Below are positions 39,451-47,703 of a DNA stretch of 64,000 nucleotides, in pieces (the first letter of the stretch is position 1; each line of letters starts with the position of its first letter). The DNA comes from Gracilibacillus salinarum (lineage in GTDB: Bacteria; Bacillota; Bacilli; Bacillales; Amphibacillaceae), in the NCBI RefSeq assembly GCF_022919575.1, contig NZ_CP095071.1:1488001-1552000 (forward strand), in the 5' to 3' direction. The translations under genes and the position numbers were made by a program. The notes under the pieces were generated by a model, which was not told the origin of the DNA, searched no databases, and was given only the letters and a program-made list of their open reading frames with translations.

Positions 39451-41670
39451 TTATCCTTTGCGCAAGCGTGAAAAAAACAGAACTAATCCCCCAGTAATTA
39501 CGGATAAAAATCCAGCAAGCAGGGATCTATACTGATTGGTGGCCGTATCCGGTAATGGCTGTCCTTCTGCATCCTCTTCTAAATTGGTTTCGGATTGCCT
39601 GGTACCCTCCTGATTTCCTTGATCGGATTTCGCTTGATTTTTTGTATCATTCGAATTTGTTTTCTCGTCTGTATTATCCCCAGGCTCCTCTTCCGTTGGT
39701 TCTTCTTTCGTCTCCTCTTCCGGTAAATCCGTATCGTCAGCGTCCTTATCAGAACCTGTTTCATTTTCATCCTCTTCCGTTGTATCCTCTTCCATTATAT
39801 TTTGAAAAACGCCATATATACTAAAATGTGAAACTTCTCCACTAACTGTAGCCTTCTCTTCATTGGCAGTGACAGGAAATTCTTTCGTTTTCTTTCCTGT
39901 TTCATCTAATAAATAAAGTGCGAGCTCGTCCCAATTCTCTACTTTTTCTGCGTTTACTCCATAGGTTAAAGTGACAGGGTTCTCAGTAAAGTCTGTTAAA
40001 CTGTCTTCGCCCGTTAATATCTGCAAAGTGTACAAATTACTAATCAGTCGGTCTTGTTTCTCTTTAACCTCTCCGTCAAATGGAGTGAATTTAATTGTAA
40101 TGTTGGCACCAGTTTTTACATTAGATACAGGAACAGAAATCTTAAGATCATGATACAAAATCGTCAACTTCGCATTTTCGGGCAATTCATCGATAAGTGT
40201 TGCCTGAAATACTACACTCTCTTTATTCTCCTGATTGGAATATTTATATTCCTCACCATCAACCTCTAAATCATCGATACTAGTAACCGTTCCGTCATCA
40301 GGCGGAATTGGCGCCGGTGGCACAGTCCCGTTAGAAAACTCTTGCTTGATCAAGCCCAATAATTGACTTTCACGATCTGCACTTAGTTCCCAAATCATAG
40401 CACCGCCAAGCTCGAGGTTTTCGACATAGGCGACTTTTGCAGCAATCGATCGTTTATCATCGTAACTGATAAATTCCCCTGTTTGTTCATTATATAAATA
40501 TGGAACCTTTGCAGCGTCATTCCAATGAGCAGTGAATTGGTTATCTGTTAATTTATTTTTGATAATATCATCATAATCATAGACACCCGCTTCCCACGTA
40601 CCATTTCCTGCTCCTTCACAATTCTGATAGTAACCGCCATTATGGCTATCTCCATCCGAATCGCAACCTCCCCATGAACGACCATAGAAAGGCATGCCCA
40701 TTACTAATTTATCTGACGGGACTCCTGCATCTAAGTGACCCTGGATCGCAGTAGCTACATTAAACACCTCTGTACTTGAGACTCCTGCTTCTTTAGCTTG
40801 AGGATCCGCAAATAACGGCGCATTGTGTGCACTTGTCTTCTGCCAGCTTCCGTTAAAATCATATGTCATAATATCAATAAAATCGACAATCTCCGCTATT
40901 CTGTTTAATTCATTGTGCTCTAAATAGGAAGGATTGGCACTGGATGCAATGGCTAACTCATATTGTCTCCCATCTTCTTGCTCCGCTTTATCCAACTCAT
41001 CACGGATTGTTTGTAACAATAACGTATGATTTTCTTTATCCTCGGGCCGATGAATGTTTCCTTCCAAACCGCCTGCAACCGGATACTCCCAATCAATATC
41101 AACCCCATCCATTTCATACGTTCTCATAAACTCTACCGCAGATGCGGCGAATGTCTGCCTCGTTTCCTCAGAAGCAGCAACATTAGAAAAATTCTTAGAG
41201 AATGTCCAGCCACCTATCGAGAGTAATGTTTTTAATCCAGGATTTTGATCTTTAAGCTTTGCCAGCCCACCTAAATTACCATAAAAATCTCTATTCCACT
41301 CCTCTCCTTCTTCCAGGCCTATTACATTTGGATTCTGATAATCTGCCCAAGGATCAGCTGACACAACCGTACCATTTTCTATGCCTTCACACTGAGTGCT
41401 GGCTGCATGTCCTGCACCATCCCAGCAATAATCCGCAAAGGCATAAACAATATGTGTCAGGTTACTGGCATCAATATCTACAGCTTGATAATCCCTTCCA
41501 TACGTAGACCATTGCGTATAATATCCGACCACTCTATATTCATCATCCTGCTCTGCTGCGCTCGTTTGTACTGTCGTGCCTATCGATAAACTAATCGAAA
41601 ACATAAGGAGAGCAATCGCTCCCAACACCCAACCTTTTACACCTCTCGGAAGATTCTTTCTTTCTGTCAC
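39451..41670 (-). CDS. Cell-wall-anchored GH18 chitinase
   Basis: Secreted chitinase of about 739 residues. The signal peptide ends near QTSAAEQ. The GH18 barrel covers about residues 45-450, with KTLLSIGGWTFS and the catalytic motif MDGVDIDWEYP (acid Glu), and MTYDFNGSW plus GGAMIWELSAD. A beta-rich region follows (470-620), then an Asp/Glu/Thr-rich stalk and the sorting signal LPDTATNQ, with membrane helix and RLRKG tail, for sortase attachment. I start at the GTG at 41670 with AAGGAG 11 bases before; the GTG at 41682 abuts the ribosome site. A NagR-like operator lies upstream. Confidence 0.92.
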   Translation of the reverse strand: MTERKNLPRGVKGWVLGAIALLMFSISLSIGTTVQTSAAEQDDEYRVVGYYTQWSTYGRDYQAVDIDASNLTHIVYAFADYCWDGAGHAASTQCEGIENGTVVSADPWADYQNPNVIGLEEGEEWNRDFYGNLGGLAKLKDQNPGLKTLLSIGGWTFSKNFSNVAASEETRQTFAASAVEFMRTYEMDGVDIDWEYPVAGGLEGNIHRPEDKENHTLLLQTIRDELDKAEQEDGRQYELAIASSANPSYLEHNELNRIAEIVDFIDIMTYDFNGSWQKTSAHNAPLFADPQAKEAGVSSTEVFNVATAIQGHLDAGVPSDKLVMGMPFYGRSWGGCDSDGDSHNGGYYQNCEGAGNGTWEAGVYDYDDIIKNKLTDNQFTAHWNDAAKVPYLYNEQTGEFISYDDKRSIAAKVAYVENLELGGAMIWELSADRESQLLGLIKQEFSNGTVPPAPIPPDDGTVTSIDDLEVDGEEYKYSNQENKESVVFQATLIDELPENAKLTILYHDLKISVPVSNVKTGANITIKFTPFDGEVKEKQDRLISNLYTLQILTGEDSLTDFTENPVTLTYGVNAEKVENWDELALYLLDETGKKTKEFPVTANEEKATVSGEVSHFSIYGVFQNIMEEDTTEEDENETGSDKDADDTDLPEEETKEEPTEEEPGDNTDEKTNSNDTKNQAKSDQGNQEGTRQSETNLEEDAEGQPLPDTATNQYRSLLAGFLSVITGGLVLFFSRLRKG

Positions 41671-41742
41671 CGTTTTCTCCACTCCTTTTACTTGATTAAT
41701 AGAATCCTGACCGATGTAAACGCAATCTATTTTATAGATAAG

Positions 41743-41763
41743 ATGACTATACCTCTATACAAG
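41743..41763 (-). promoter_or_regulatory. Putative NagR-like operator upstream of the chitinase gene
   Basis: The minus strand reads TTGTATAGAGGTATAGTCAT. The GAGGTATAGTCAT part resembles the other GGTATAGAC sites in this window, and a second TATAG block sits beside it. It is the weakest of the five sites. A degenerate cre-like TGTAAACGCAATCT lies at 41715-41728. Confidence 0.45.
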
Positions 41764-42011
41764 ATTATCCAACTCTATCAAAGGTGTCAATATAGAACAT
41801 GAAATTTTTAACATTTATTTTTTCTACATTTCAATAAGGCTGATAATAGAAAATCAAGGCATAACCTGGCAGACCTAAACTTATATACAACTGTGCAGAC
41901 AAACAATCCAAAACCTATATTTTCCATTAAAAATAGTTAATTATTACTAACTATTCTAATTAATAGAAAAAGATGTTGAATTACGTAAGCACTTTCCTTA
42001 GAATAAAAAGT
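41764..42011. other. Divergent intergenic region between chitinase and LPMO genes
   Basis: The gap between chitinase and LPMO genes (41671-42113) holds both promoters. On the plus strand TTGAAT (41976-41981), 17-bp spacer and TAGAAT (41999-42004) form a good promoter for the LPMO gene. A degenerate repeat flank lies at 41848-41900. No gene seen. Confidence 0.55.
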
Positions 42012-42066
42012 ATAAGAGTTAATTGATCCAGAAGGGAGGCTGCTACTCTATTAAACTCTTATATTA
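42012..42066 (+). promoter_or_regulatory. 5'-terminal stem-loop of the LPMO transcript
   Basis: ATAAGAGTTAAT (42012-42023) pairs with ATTAAACTCTTAT (42050-42062), one bulge, loop about 26 nt, followed by ATTATTTTTAAC. It begins right at the expected transcription start and could stabilise the mRNA or act as an attenuator. Confidence 0.6.
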
Positions 42067-42078
42067 TTTTTAACGCTT

Positions 42079-42092
42079 GAGGTATAGACCTC
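42079..42092 (+). promoter_or_regulatory. Putative NagR-like operator in the LPMO leader
   Basis: GAGGTATAGACCTC, a near-perfect dyad matching the GGTATAGAC core of the other sites. It lies between the stem-loop and the ribosome site, a roadblock position. Confidence 0.65.
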
Positions 42093-42113
42093 TAGATTAC
42101 AAGGAGGATGAAT

Positions 42114-43064
42114 ATGTCTGTAAAAGTAACTGGTAGAGAAATGATGAGAACAGTCTTTATGCTAGGTGTTTTATTAGTGATGTCATTAGTATTCGCTTCA
42201 ATGGTATCCGCTCATGGATATGTCAGCAATCCTGAAAGCCGTTCGTTACTTTGTTCAGAGGGTGTAAATACGGATTGTGGAGCAGTTGTATACGAACCGC
42301 AAAGCTTAGAAGGGCCAGGCAATTTCCCTGAAGCAGGTGTCGCAGATGGACAAATAGCAAGTGCTGGCGGTGTTTTTCCGAAATTGGATGAACAGTCAGA
42401 AACGCGCTGGGCACAAGTGCCAATGTCTAGTGGTGCCTTCACGTTTGAATGGTCTTTAACTGCAGCTCATGCTACTAAAAGTTGGAATTACTACATTACA
42501 AAAGAGGGATGGGATCCCAACTCTCCATTAGAACGATCTGATTTTGAATTATTTTGTACTTACAATGATAATGGTCAACGACCTGACTTTACTACCACAC
42601 ATGACTGTGAAATCCCACAGCGCGAGGGCTATCATGTTATTCTAGCTTATTGGGAAGTAGCAGATACAGCGAACGCATTCTATCAGGTAATTGATGCGAA
42701 CTTTGACGGAGAATTTGTTGAACCAGGTGATCCAGGAGACCCTGAAGATCCTGAAGAACCTGTTGATACACCTGAATGGAATGCTGATAGCGTATATTTA
42801 GGTGGTGACCAGGTCACATATAACGGTGCTACTTATCAGGCGAAATGGTGGACGCAAGGTGATACACCAGGCTCATCTGATGCATGGGAATTAGTTAGTG
42901 AAGACGGAGCTGATTCTGGCAATACAGATGTACTCGAATGGGACGCGAGTAAAGCCTACAGCGGCGGTGATCAAGTCCTTTACAACGGCAGCCAGTATGA
43001 GGCCAAATGGTGGACAAGAGGCGACACCCCAGGTTCCAGCGATGTATGGGCAGTTGTCAGCTAA
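42114..43064 (+). CDS. AA10 lytic polysaccharide monooxygenase with two chitin-binding modules
   Basis: Secreted copper enzyme of 316 residues that oxidatively cleaves crystalline chitin. The signal peptide ends MVSA, leaving mature His1 (HGYVSNPESRS) as half of the copper histidine brace; the second His is in LTAAHATKSW. The AA10 domain runs to about residue 205, then a Pro/Glu/Asp linker, then two CBM5/12 modules, each with the AKWWTQGDTPGSS / AKWWTRGDTPGSS chitin-binding signature. The start at 42114 has AAGGAGG six bases away; the ATG at 42108 abuts it. It is divergent from the chitinase gene. Confidence 0.95.
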   Translation: MSVKVTGREMMRTVFMLGVLLVMSLVFASMVSAHGYVSNPESRSLLCSEGVNTDCGAVVYEPQSLEGPGNFPEAGVADGQIASAGGVFPKLDEQSETRWAQVPMSSGAFTFEWSLTAAHATKSWNYYITKEGWDPNSPLERSDFELFCTYNDNGQRPDFTTTHDCEIPQREGYHVILAYWEVADTANAFYQVIDANFDGEFVEPGDPGDPEDPEEPVDTPEWNADSVYLGGDQVTYNGATYQAKWWTQGDTPGSSDAWELVSEDGADSGNTDVLEWDASKAYSGGDQVLYNGSQYEAKWWTRGDTPGSSDVWAVVS

Positions 43065-43076
43065 AAGAAAAATTAG

Positions 43077-43123
43077 AAAAATACGGCATTCTCTTCGTCT
43101 TTTAGCGAGTGCCGTATTTTTTC
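43077..43123 (+). terminator. Terminator of the LPMO gene
   Basis: AAATACGGCA / TGCCGTATTTTTTC with a ~21-nt loop, 12 bases after the stop. Confidence 0.85.
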
Positions 43124-43262
43124 TTATACTTGTTGGTACACCTAAATTTTCACTACGCCAGGATTCATCTTTGTAAACTTTAGGGTTTCCTATCGTATAA
43201 AAAAGAAGGCTGATGCTATTAGCTTTAGGCTTTTTCTATGTACTGACAGATAATGATTGCTC

Positions 43263-43496
43263 TTCTTCATGCATTGGACGTTTTCTTGCTTCTCCTTTCG
43301 CCTGAAGTTACCTCTTCTTCATGCGTTCGGCGTTCTCTTGCACCAACCAACACATGAAGTCCACTGCTGTTCATGTATTGGAGACTTCGTGTAACACTCT
43401 TTTGCCTAAAGTTCTTCATATTCTTGCATTTGGCAGCCTTTCGCATCCGATTGCCATAAAGTTCGTCATCATCTTCATACGCCTATCAACTTTTCC
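43263..43496. repeat. Degenerate ~50-bp tandem repeat
   Basis: About four and a half imperfect units, starting at 43263, 43315, 43368, 43415 and 43471. Each opens with TTCATGC-like sequence, passes a TTGG/TCGG-CG core and ends with CCTGAAGTT-like sequence. Non-coding as far as I can see. Confidence 0.5.
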
Positions 43497-43529
43497 GGAT
43501 AACCGCCAATCCAGATGTGTCAGCAACTG

Positions 43530-43696
43530 TTAATAGCCAAGCATCCATATTGAGATATTTAATGTGCTGGGATACCGCTCCGTCCAACCACTTCGCGTCC
43601 CGCGGAGCCTATTTCCGGAGCTTTACTGAGCAGATAAAGTATATCAAAATGATCATTTCGATATACTGCCTTTGTTGGACATAATCCATATTATAA
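43530..43696. repeat. Large repeat, short copy I
   Basis: AGCCAAGCATCCATATTGAG, GGATACCGCTCCGTCCAACC, then TTTCCGGAGCTTTACTGAGC and the right end ACATAATCCATATTATAAG. Both hairpin arms are reduced, as in copy H. Confidence 0.75.
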
Positions 43697-43773
43697 GAAC
43701 CTACATTCCTATTTAGCATGATTAACTTCTACTAGAGTACTATCATTTCTTGTACCACGCTTAATAATACAGT

Positions 43774-43809
43774 AAAAAAGCATGACTGCTTACACAGTCA
43801 TGCTTTTTT
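43774..43809 (-). terminator. Terminator of nagP
   Basis: AAAAAAGCATGACTG / CAGTCATGCTTTTTT stem directly after the nagP stop. Confidence 0.9.
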
Positions 43810-45273
43810 CTATTTTCTCAGTTTTTTCATTTCGTCTGCTACAAATTGCACTTGTGTACCGACAATGACCTGAATACCATTTTCCCCTACTTCTTTGATA
43901 CCAGGAACACCGGTATTCTTAATGCGTTGCTTGTCAACTGCCGCTAAGTCTTTAACTTCGAGACGTAATCTTGTGACACAGTTATCTAATGTTAACACAT
44001 TGTCATCTCCGCCTAATCCAGCGTAGATTTCTTTTGCCATTACTGAAATATCATCTTGCTTGCCAGCGTCTGAATCCTCTTCTTTTGTTGTTACTTGTTC
44101 TTCTGTATCATCTTCACGACCAGGCGTTTTCAAATTAAACTTCGTAATCAAGAAACGGAATAGCACATAATAAATCACAGCAAATACAAGACCTTGTACA
44201 ATCAACATATATGGCTGATTTGCCAATGGAAGTCGTGAGCTTAGGATAAAGTCTACTAAACCAGCACTAAATCCAAAGCCTGCTGTCCAGTCAAATGCAG
44301 CTGCAATCCCTAAGGATAAACCTGTTAAGGCAGCATGTACTACATACAATGCTGGCGCTAAGAACATGAAAGAGAATTCAAGCGGTTCTGTTACACCAGT
44401 GAAGAAAGAAGCAAAAGCCGCTGCCATTAATAGAGAAGCTGCTGTTTTCTTTTTCTTCGTTTTTGCGGTATGGTACATCGCTAATGCTGCCGCTGGAAGA
44501 CCGAACATCATGACCGGGAAGAAACCTGCCTGGTACATACCTGTAACACCTTTTTCTCCTTCTCCATTCCAGAAGTTAGCAATATCATTAATACCAGCAA
44601 CATCAAACCAAAATACCGAGTTTAAAGCATGGTGTAAACCAGTTGGAATTAATAAACGGTTAAAGAAGCCGTATAAACCTGCACCAATCGCATCTAGATC
44701 GATGATTGCTTTACCGAATGAAACTAACCCTGAATAAATAAATGGCCATACTAAGAATAGAATAGCAGCAACAATTAAACTGGATACTGCTGTCATAATG
44801 GGTACTAATCGTTTTCCACTAAAGAATGCCAATGCATCGGGTAATTTCACATGGCTAAAACGATTGTACATGACCGATGCTAAGATACCTGAAATAATAC
44901 CAATGAATTGGTTTTCAATATTGCCAAAAGCTGCATTCACATTTTCCGGATCCGCGCTTTGCAGCAGAGCAACGGAATCTGTTGATAATAGTGTCGTAAT
45001 AACTAGGTAGGATACGAGACCACTAAGTGCAGCGGAACCATCTTTATCCTTGGACATCCCAAAGGCCAAACCGACCGCGAACAAAATCGACATACTCGGT
45101 CCTGATACAATCGATTCACCCGCCTTGATTAAGAAGGCTGCAACTACATTTGCTTCCCCCCAGCCTTCCGGATCAAGCCAGTAGCCCAGTCCCATCAAAA
45201 TTGCTGCTGCAGGAAGAACTGCAACCGGTAACATCAAGGATCTACCGATATTTTGAAGATATTTCATTACCAT
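43810..45273 (-). CDS. nagP: PTS N-acetylglucosamine EIICB component
   Basis: Membrane permease and phosphorylation unit of 487 residues that imports GlcNAc as GlcNAc-6-P. EIIC covers about residues 1-380, with the substrate region IPTGLHHALNSVFWFDVAG and FFTGVTEPLEFSFMFLAP; an acidic linker follows; EIIB covers about 410-487 with the phosphorylated Cys in LDNCVTRLRLEV. The IIA domain is a separate gene two genes upstream. GGAGGAGG precedes the ATG. A GlcNAc rather than glucose call is supported by the chitin context and the EIIC sequence; glucosamine or glucose remain possible. Confidence 0.88.
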   Translation of the reverse strand: MVMKYLQNIGRSLMLPVAVLPAAAILMGLGYWLDPEGWGEANVVAAFLIKAGESIVSGPSMSILFAVGLAFGMSKDKDGSAALSGLVSYLVITTLLSTDSVALLQSADPENVNAAFGNIENQFIGIISGILASVMYNRFSHVKLPDALAFFSGKRLVPIMTAVSSLIVAAILFLVWPFIYSGLVSFGKAIIDLDAIGAGLYGFFNRLLIPTGLHHALNSVFWFDVAGINDIANFWNGEGEKGVTGMYQAGFFPVMMFGLPAAALAMYHTAKTKKKKTAASLLMAAAFASFFTGVTEPLEFSFMFLAPALYVVHAALTGLSLGIAAAFDWTAGFGFSAGLVDFILSSRLPLANQPYMLIVQGLVFAVIYYVLFRFLITKFNLKTPGREDDTEEQVTTKEEDSDAGKQDDISVMAKEIYAGLGGDDNVLTLDNCVTRLRLEVKDLAAVDKQRIKNTGVPGIKEVGENGIQVIVGTQVQFVADEMKKLRK

Positions 45274-45409
45274 TTTATTTCCTCCTCCAATGTATGAACA
45301 ACATAAAAAAATTCGTCATTCATACCGTAGTTTTTCTTATTTTGGTACACTCTAAATAGTAGCTGCGTCGAGCTTTTCTCATTCTTCATAACGCATAAGT
45401 TAAAATATA

Positions 45410-46228
45410 TTAGTCCTTTTTTAGCCTTTGTATATGAATAGTTATATAACCAAGTTCTGACGATGGAAATGCGATATCATACTTCTCCGTTATACATGAC
45501 GTGACTGTTCTTGTTACTTGATACGAATCAGAAAATTTTTGTTGAATCATGCCTAACATTTCTTCATCCATTTCATGCAATTGATAATGACTCACTCGCG
45601 ACAAAGCAAAATGCAAGTGTGTAACAAGGCGCTGATAAGATAAATCGTCTTCACTAATATTCATGTCCAACTTCTCTAAAAATAACTGAATCATCTCTCG
45701 TACAATGGCTGTATGCTTAATCGTTTGCTGATAATCACCTCCTTGAAGTTTCATCGTATGAACATGAAGAGCGATATGAGCTGCTTCGTCTATCGGAACA
45801 TCTATATTTAATTTCTCCCGAATATGACGCACAGCCCACAGCCCGATTTCAAACTCATTGCGGTAGAGTATCTTAATTTCATTCAATAATTTGTTTTGCA
45901 AATGTATACCATCTTCTATCCTTTCAATGGCAAACGAAACATGATCTGTAAGAGCAATATGGATGTGTTCACTTAACTTTGAACCTAAATAGTCCTCAGC
46001 ATATGAAATGATTTCTTCTGAAATGATGAAATGTTCTTCAGGAATTCTATTTAACAGCTGCTGCAATTTTTCATTTTCTTTCATTTCAAACAATTGCTCT
46101 ACCTTACTCGGGTTAATACGATCGTTTTTTCTTTTGCCAAATGCTATACCAGTTCCAATTGCTACTTTTTCTTGTTGATTATCTATGACAAGTACTGCAT
46201 TGTTATTCAAAATTTTCTTCAATCGCAT
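45410..46228 (-). CDS. PTS transcription antiterminator, GlcT/LicT family
   Basis: RNA-binding antiterminator of 272 residues. The N-terminal CAT domain (MRLKKILNNNAVLVIDN...GIAFGKRKND) binds a ribonucleic antiterminator hairpin; two PTS regulation domains follow, with phosphorylatable His in LTDHVSFAIERIE / EAAHIALHVH and LVTHLHFALSR / GYITIHIQRL. Start ATG at 46228 after AAGGGG; the ATG at 46237 abuts the ribosome site. It sits between the EIIA and EIICB genes. The leader of this same operon has a matching RNA element and terminator at 47061-47143, so it probably controls its own operon. Confidence 0.88.
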   Translation of the reverse strand: MRLKKILNNNAVLVIDNQQEKVAIGTGIAFGKRKNDRINPSKVEQLFEMKENEKLQQLLNRIPEEHFIISEEIISYAEDYLGSKLSEHIHIALTDHVSFAIERIEDGIHLQNKLLNEIKILYRNEFEIGLWAVRHIREKLNIDVPIDEAAHIALHVHTMKLQGGDYQQTIKHTAIVREMIQLFLEKLDMNISEDDLSYQRLVTHLHFALSRVSHYQLHEMDEEMLGMIQQKFSDSYQVTRTVTSCITEKYDIAFPSSELGYITIHIQRLKKD

Positions 46229-46259
46229 GTTAACCATCCCCTTACAGAACCGGATAATT

Positions 46260-46745
46260 TTAGCTAAGCGTCAAAAGGCTTGTTTTCCCAGCTTCGCATT
46301 GTTTCTCATTTGTTAGTTGAATAGACTGATCAAGCTCTTTACTATTCGTAATAACCATCGGTGTCACCGTATTCTCAGCATTTTCACGGATATAATTCAA
46401 GTCAAATTCCATTACTATTTGACCCGCGGCAACTTTTTCTCCTTCTTTAACTAATATATTAAACCCCTCACCTTTTAAGCCAACTGTTTCTAAGCCAACA
46501 TGGATCAGTATTTCTACTCCATCATTCGTTCTCATACCGATTGCGTGTTTTGTTTCGGGAATTTGTACAATTGTTGCATCTACTGGTGCTACTACTTTTC
46601 CGTTTTCTGGAGTGATCGCAATCCCTTCCCCCATCATTTTCTGACCAAAGACAGGGTCTGGTACATCCTCCAAAGCTACAACTTTACCAGTTAATGGTGC
46701 TAACAGTTCAACTTTTTTTGATTTGTTAAATAATTTTTTAAACAT
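46260..46745 (-). CDS. PTS glucose-family EIIA component
   Basis: Cytoplasmic phosphocarrier of 161 residues of the glucose/Crr type. A conserved ELLAPLTGKVVALEDVPDPV opening, PVDATIVQIPETKHAIGM, and the phosphorylated His in EILIHVGLETVGLKG identify it. It receives phosphate from HPr and passes it to the EIIB domain of NagP. AAGGAAA precedes the ATG at 46745. The frame stays open for another 64 codons upstream, but those lie in repeat R3 and lack a ribosome site. It is the first gene of the EIIA-antiterminator-EIICB operon. Confidence 0.92.
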   Translation of the reverse strand: MFKKLFNKSKKVELLAPLTGKVVALEDVPDPVFGQKMMGEGIAITPENGKVVAPVDATIVQIPETKHAIGMRTNDGVEILIHVGLETVGLKGEGFNILVKEGEKVAAGQIVMEFDLNYIRENAENTVTPMVITNSKELDQSIQLTNEKQCEAGKTSLLTLS

Positions 46746-46768
46746 TTGTGATTTCCTTTCCTGAGAAG

Positions 46769-46970
46769 TGAACAAAGGCGCAAGCGCCCGTTTAGAGACG
46801 TAGCGAGTGGAGCGAATCAACTGAGATAAAGGAATCACGGTGAGCTTGCGAATCGATGATGACTTATCGTAGGGCGATTTCGCGAAGTCGCCTAGTCTCT
46901 GGGCGCTGGAGCCGGACGTGGCCGTTTCTATCAGCAAACATCATATAGCCCAAAATTTATACTTTCTTGA
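46769..46970. repeat. Repeat R3, copy 2, inside the PTS operon leader
   Basis: Nearly identical to 36813-37012. It sits between the leader terminator (47061) and the EIIA ribosome site, so every full-length PTS transcript would contain its antisense. Degenerate large-repeat flank sequence follows at 46972-47055. Confidence 0.85.
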
Positions 46971-47060
46971 CGTATTAGAAAAACCGAAAAGCGCCCGGTC
47001 TAACTAACAAAGCCGACTTCTAAGCATTACTTCCTCGTTAAAATGTTATCTTTCTTAACT

Positions 47061-47121
47061 AAAAAAAAGCATGAAGAAATAAGAAGGATTTCGTTTGTTT
47101 ACCCTTTCGATTTCTCCATGC
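47061..47121 (-). terminator. Leader terminator of the PTS operon
   Basis: Minus strand GCATGGAGAAAT (from 47121) pairs with ATTTCTTCATGC, followed by eight Ts. It lies about 50-110 nt after the predicted transcription start and before EIIA, so it would block the operon unless antiterminated. Confidence 0.8.
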
Positions 47122-47143
47122 CTAATCTAGTTAGTAACATGTG
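47117..47143 (-). promoter_or_regulatory. Ribonucleic antiterminator (RAT), GlcT type
   Basis: Minus strand CACATGTTACTAACTAGATT then AGGCATG. It is closely similar, as I recall it, to the B. subtilis ptsG RAT. CATG/CATG and CTAA/TTAG form a two-part stem with internal loops. Its 3' edge overlaps the 5' strand of the terminator stem, so the two folds exclude each other. Confidence 0.75.
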
Positions 47144-47179
47144 AGCCTATATTAAATTAAACGATCCATATTCATAAAA

Positions 47180-47213
47180 ATAATAACACACAGAGGATCA
47201 GTTGTCTATACAT
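47180..47213 (-). promoter_or_regulatory. PTS operon promoter overlapped by a NagR-like operator
   Basis: Minus strand TAGACA (47203-47208), 17-bp spacer, TATTAT (47180-47185). The operator ATGTATAGACAACT (47200-47213) covers the -35 box. Its distance to the RAT is about 30 nt from the expected start. Confidence 0.65.
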
Positions 47214-47233
47214 ATTCTCAAAGTCATACATTG

Positions 47234-47692
47234 TTATTTTGACAGCGGTGTCCACTCCTCTAATACCGAAGGACGGTCGATCACGTCTGCCCCAATTACT
47301 TTTTTATAAAAGTCGACCGGACCGGCATCACCAATAATAGCATAAGCATAACCAAGATGCCTCATTTCATGTAAACTATGTATAAGTAATTGATAGCCGA
47401 TACCTTTTCCTCTTGCAGTCTCAATGACACCGGTGGGACCAAAAAAGTTCTTGAATGTTGTTTCATAACAAGCAAAACCCAGTATATCCTTATTCTTAAC
47501 AGCTATCAAACAATTTGCCGGTAAAGCGGAACATGCCACTTCACATTCGTTTTTCCATTGCGGAAAGTGTGCTTGTACCCAATCAATAATTCGATCTTTC
47601 TCCAAAGGCAGCGCTCTTCTAATAACCCAGTCCTGCTGTTGTTTTTGATATACTTGCGGCAAATGGTATAGATTTACATACATGTCTGCCAC
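47234..47692 (-). CDS. GNAT family N-acetyltransferase
   Basis: Acetyl-CoA-dependent acetyltransferase of 152 residues. The acetyl-CoA loop GVIETARGKGIGYQLLIHSL is near residues 88-107, preceded by ILGFACYETTFKNFFGPTG. GTG start at 47692 with GGAGGG five bases before; the ribosome site lies between this gene and the lactonase-like gene 11 bases upstream, so it is the last gene of the chito-oligosaccharide operon. The acceptor is unknown; an amino-sugar acceptor such as glucosamine is conceivable from the context but only a guess. Confidence 0.8.
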   Translation of the reverse strand: MADMYVNLYHLPQVYQKQQQDWVIRRALPLEKDRIIDWVQAHFPQWKNECEVACSALPANCLIAVKNKDILGFACYETTFKNFFGPTGVIETARGKGIGYQLLIHSLHEMRHLGYAYAIIGDAGPVDFYKKVIGADVIDRPSVLEEWTPLSK

Positions 47693-47703
47693 TTAATCCC
47701 TCC

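Noticed and set aside
43263..43496. CRISPR-like array
   Set aside because: Units are too degenerate, there are no identical repeats with unique spacers and no cas genes.
45274..45409. RAT element directly before nagP
   Set aside because: The GTATGAA/TTCATAC hairpin there has no U-run and no RAT core; the convincing RAT is upstream of EIIA at 47117.
46746..46937. N-terminal extension of the PTS EIIA protein
   Set aside because: The extra codons lie in repeat R3, lack a ribosome site and do not match EIIA; the ATG at 46745 has one.
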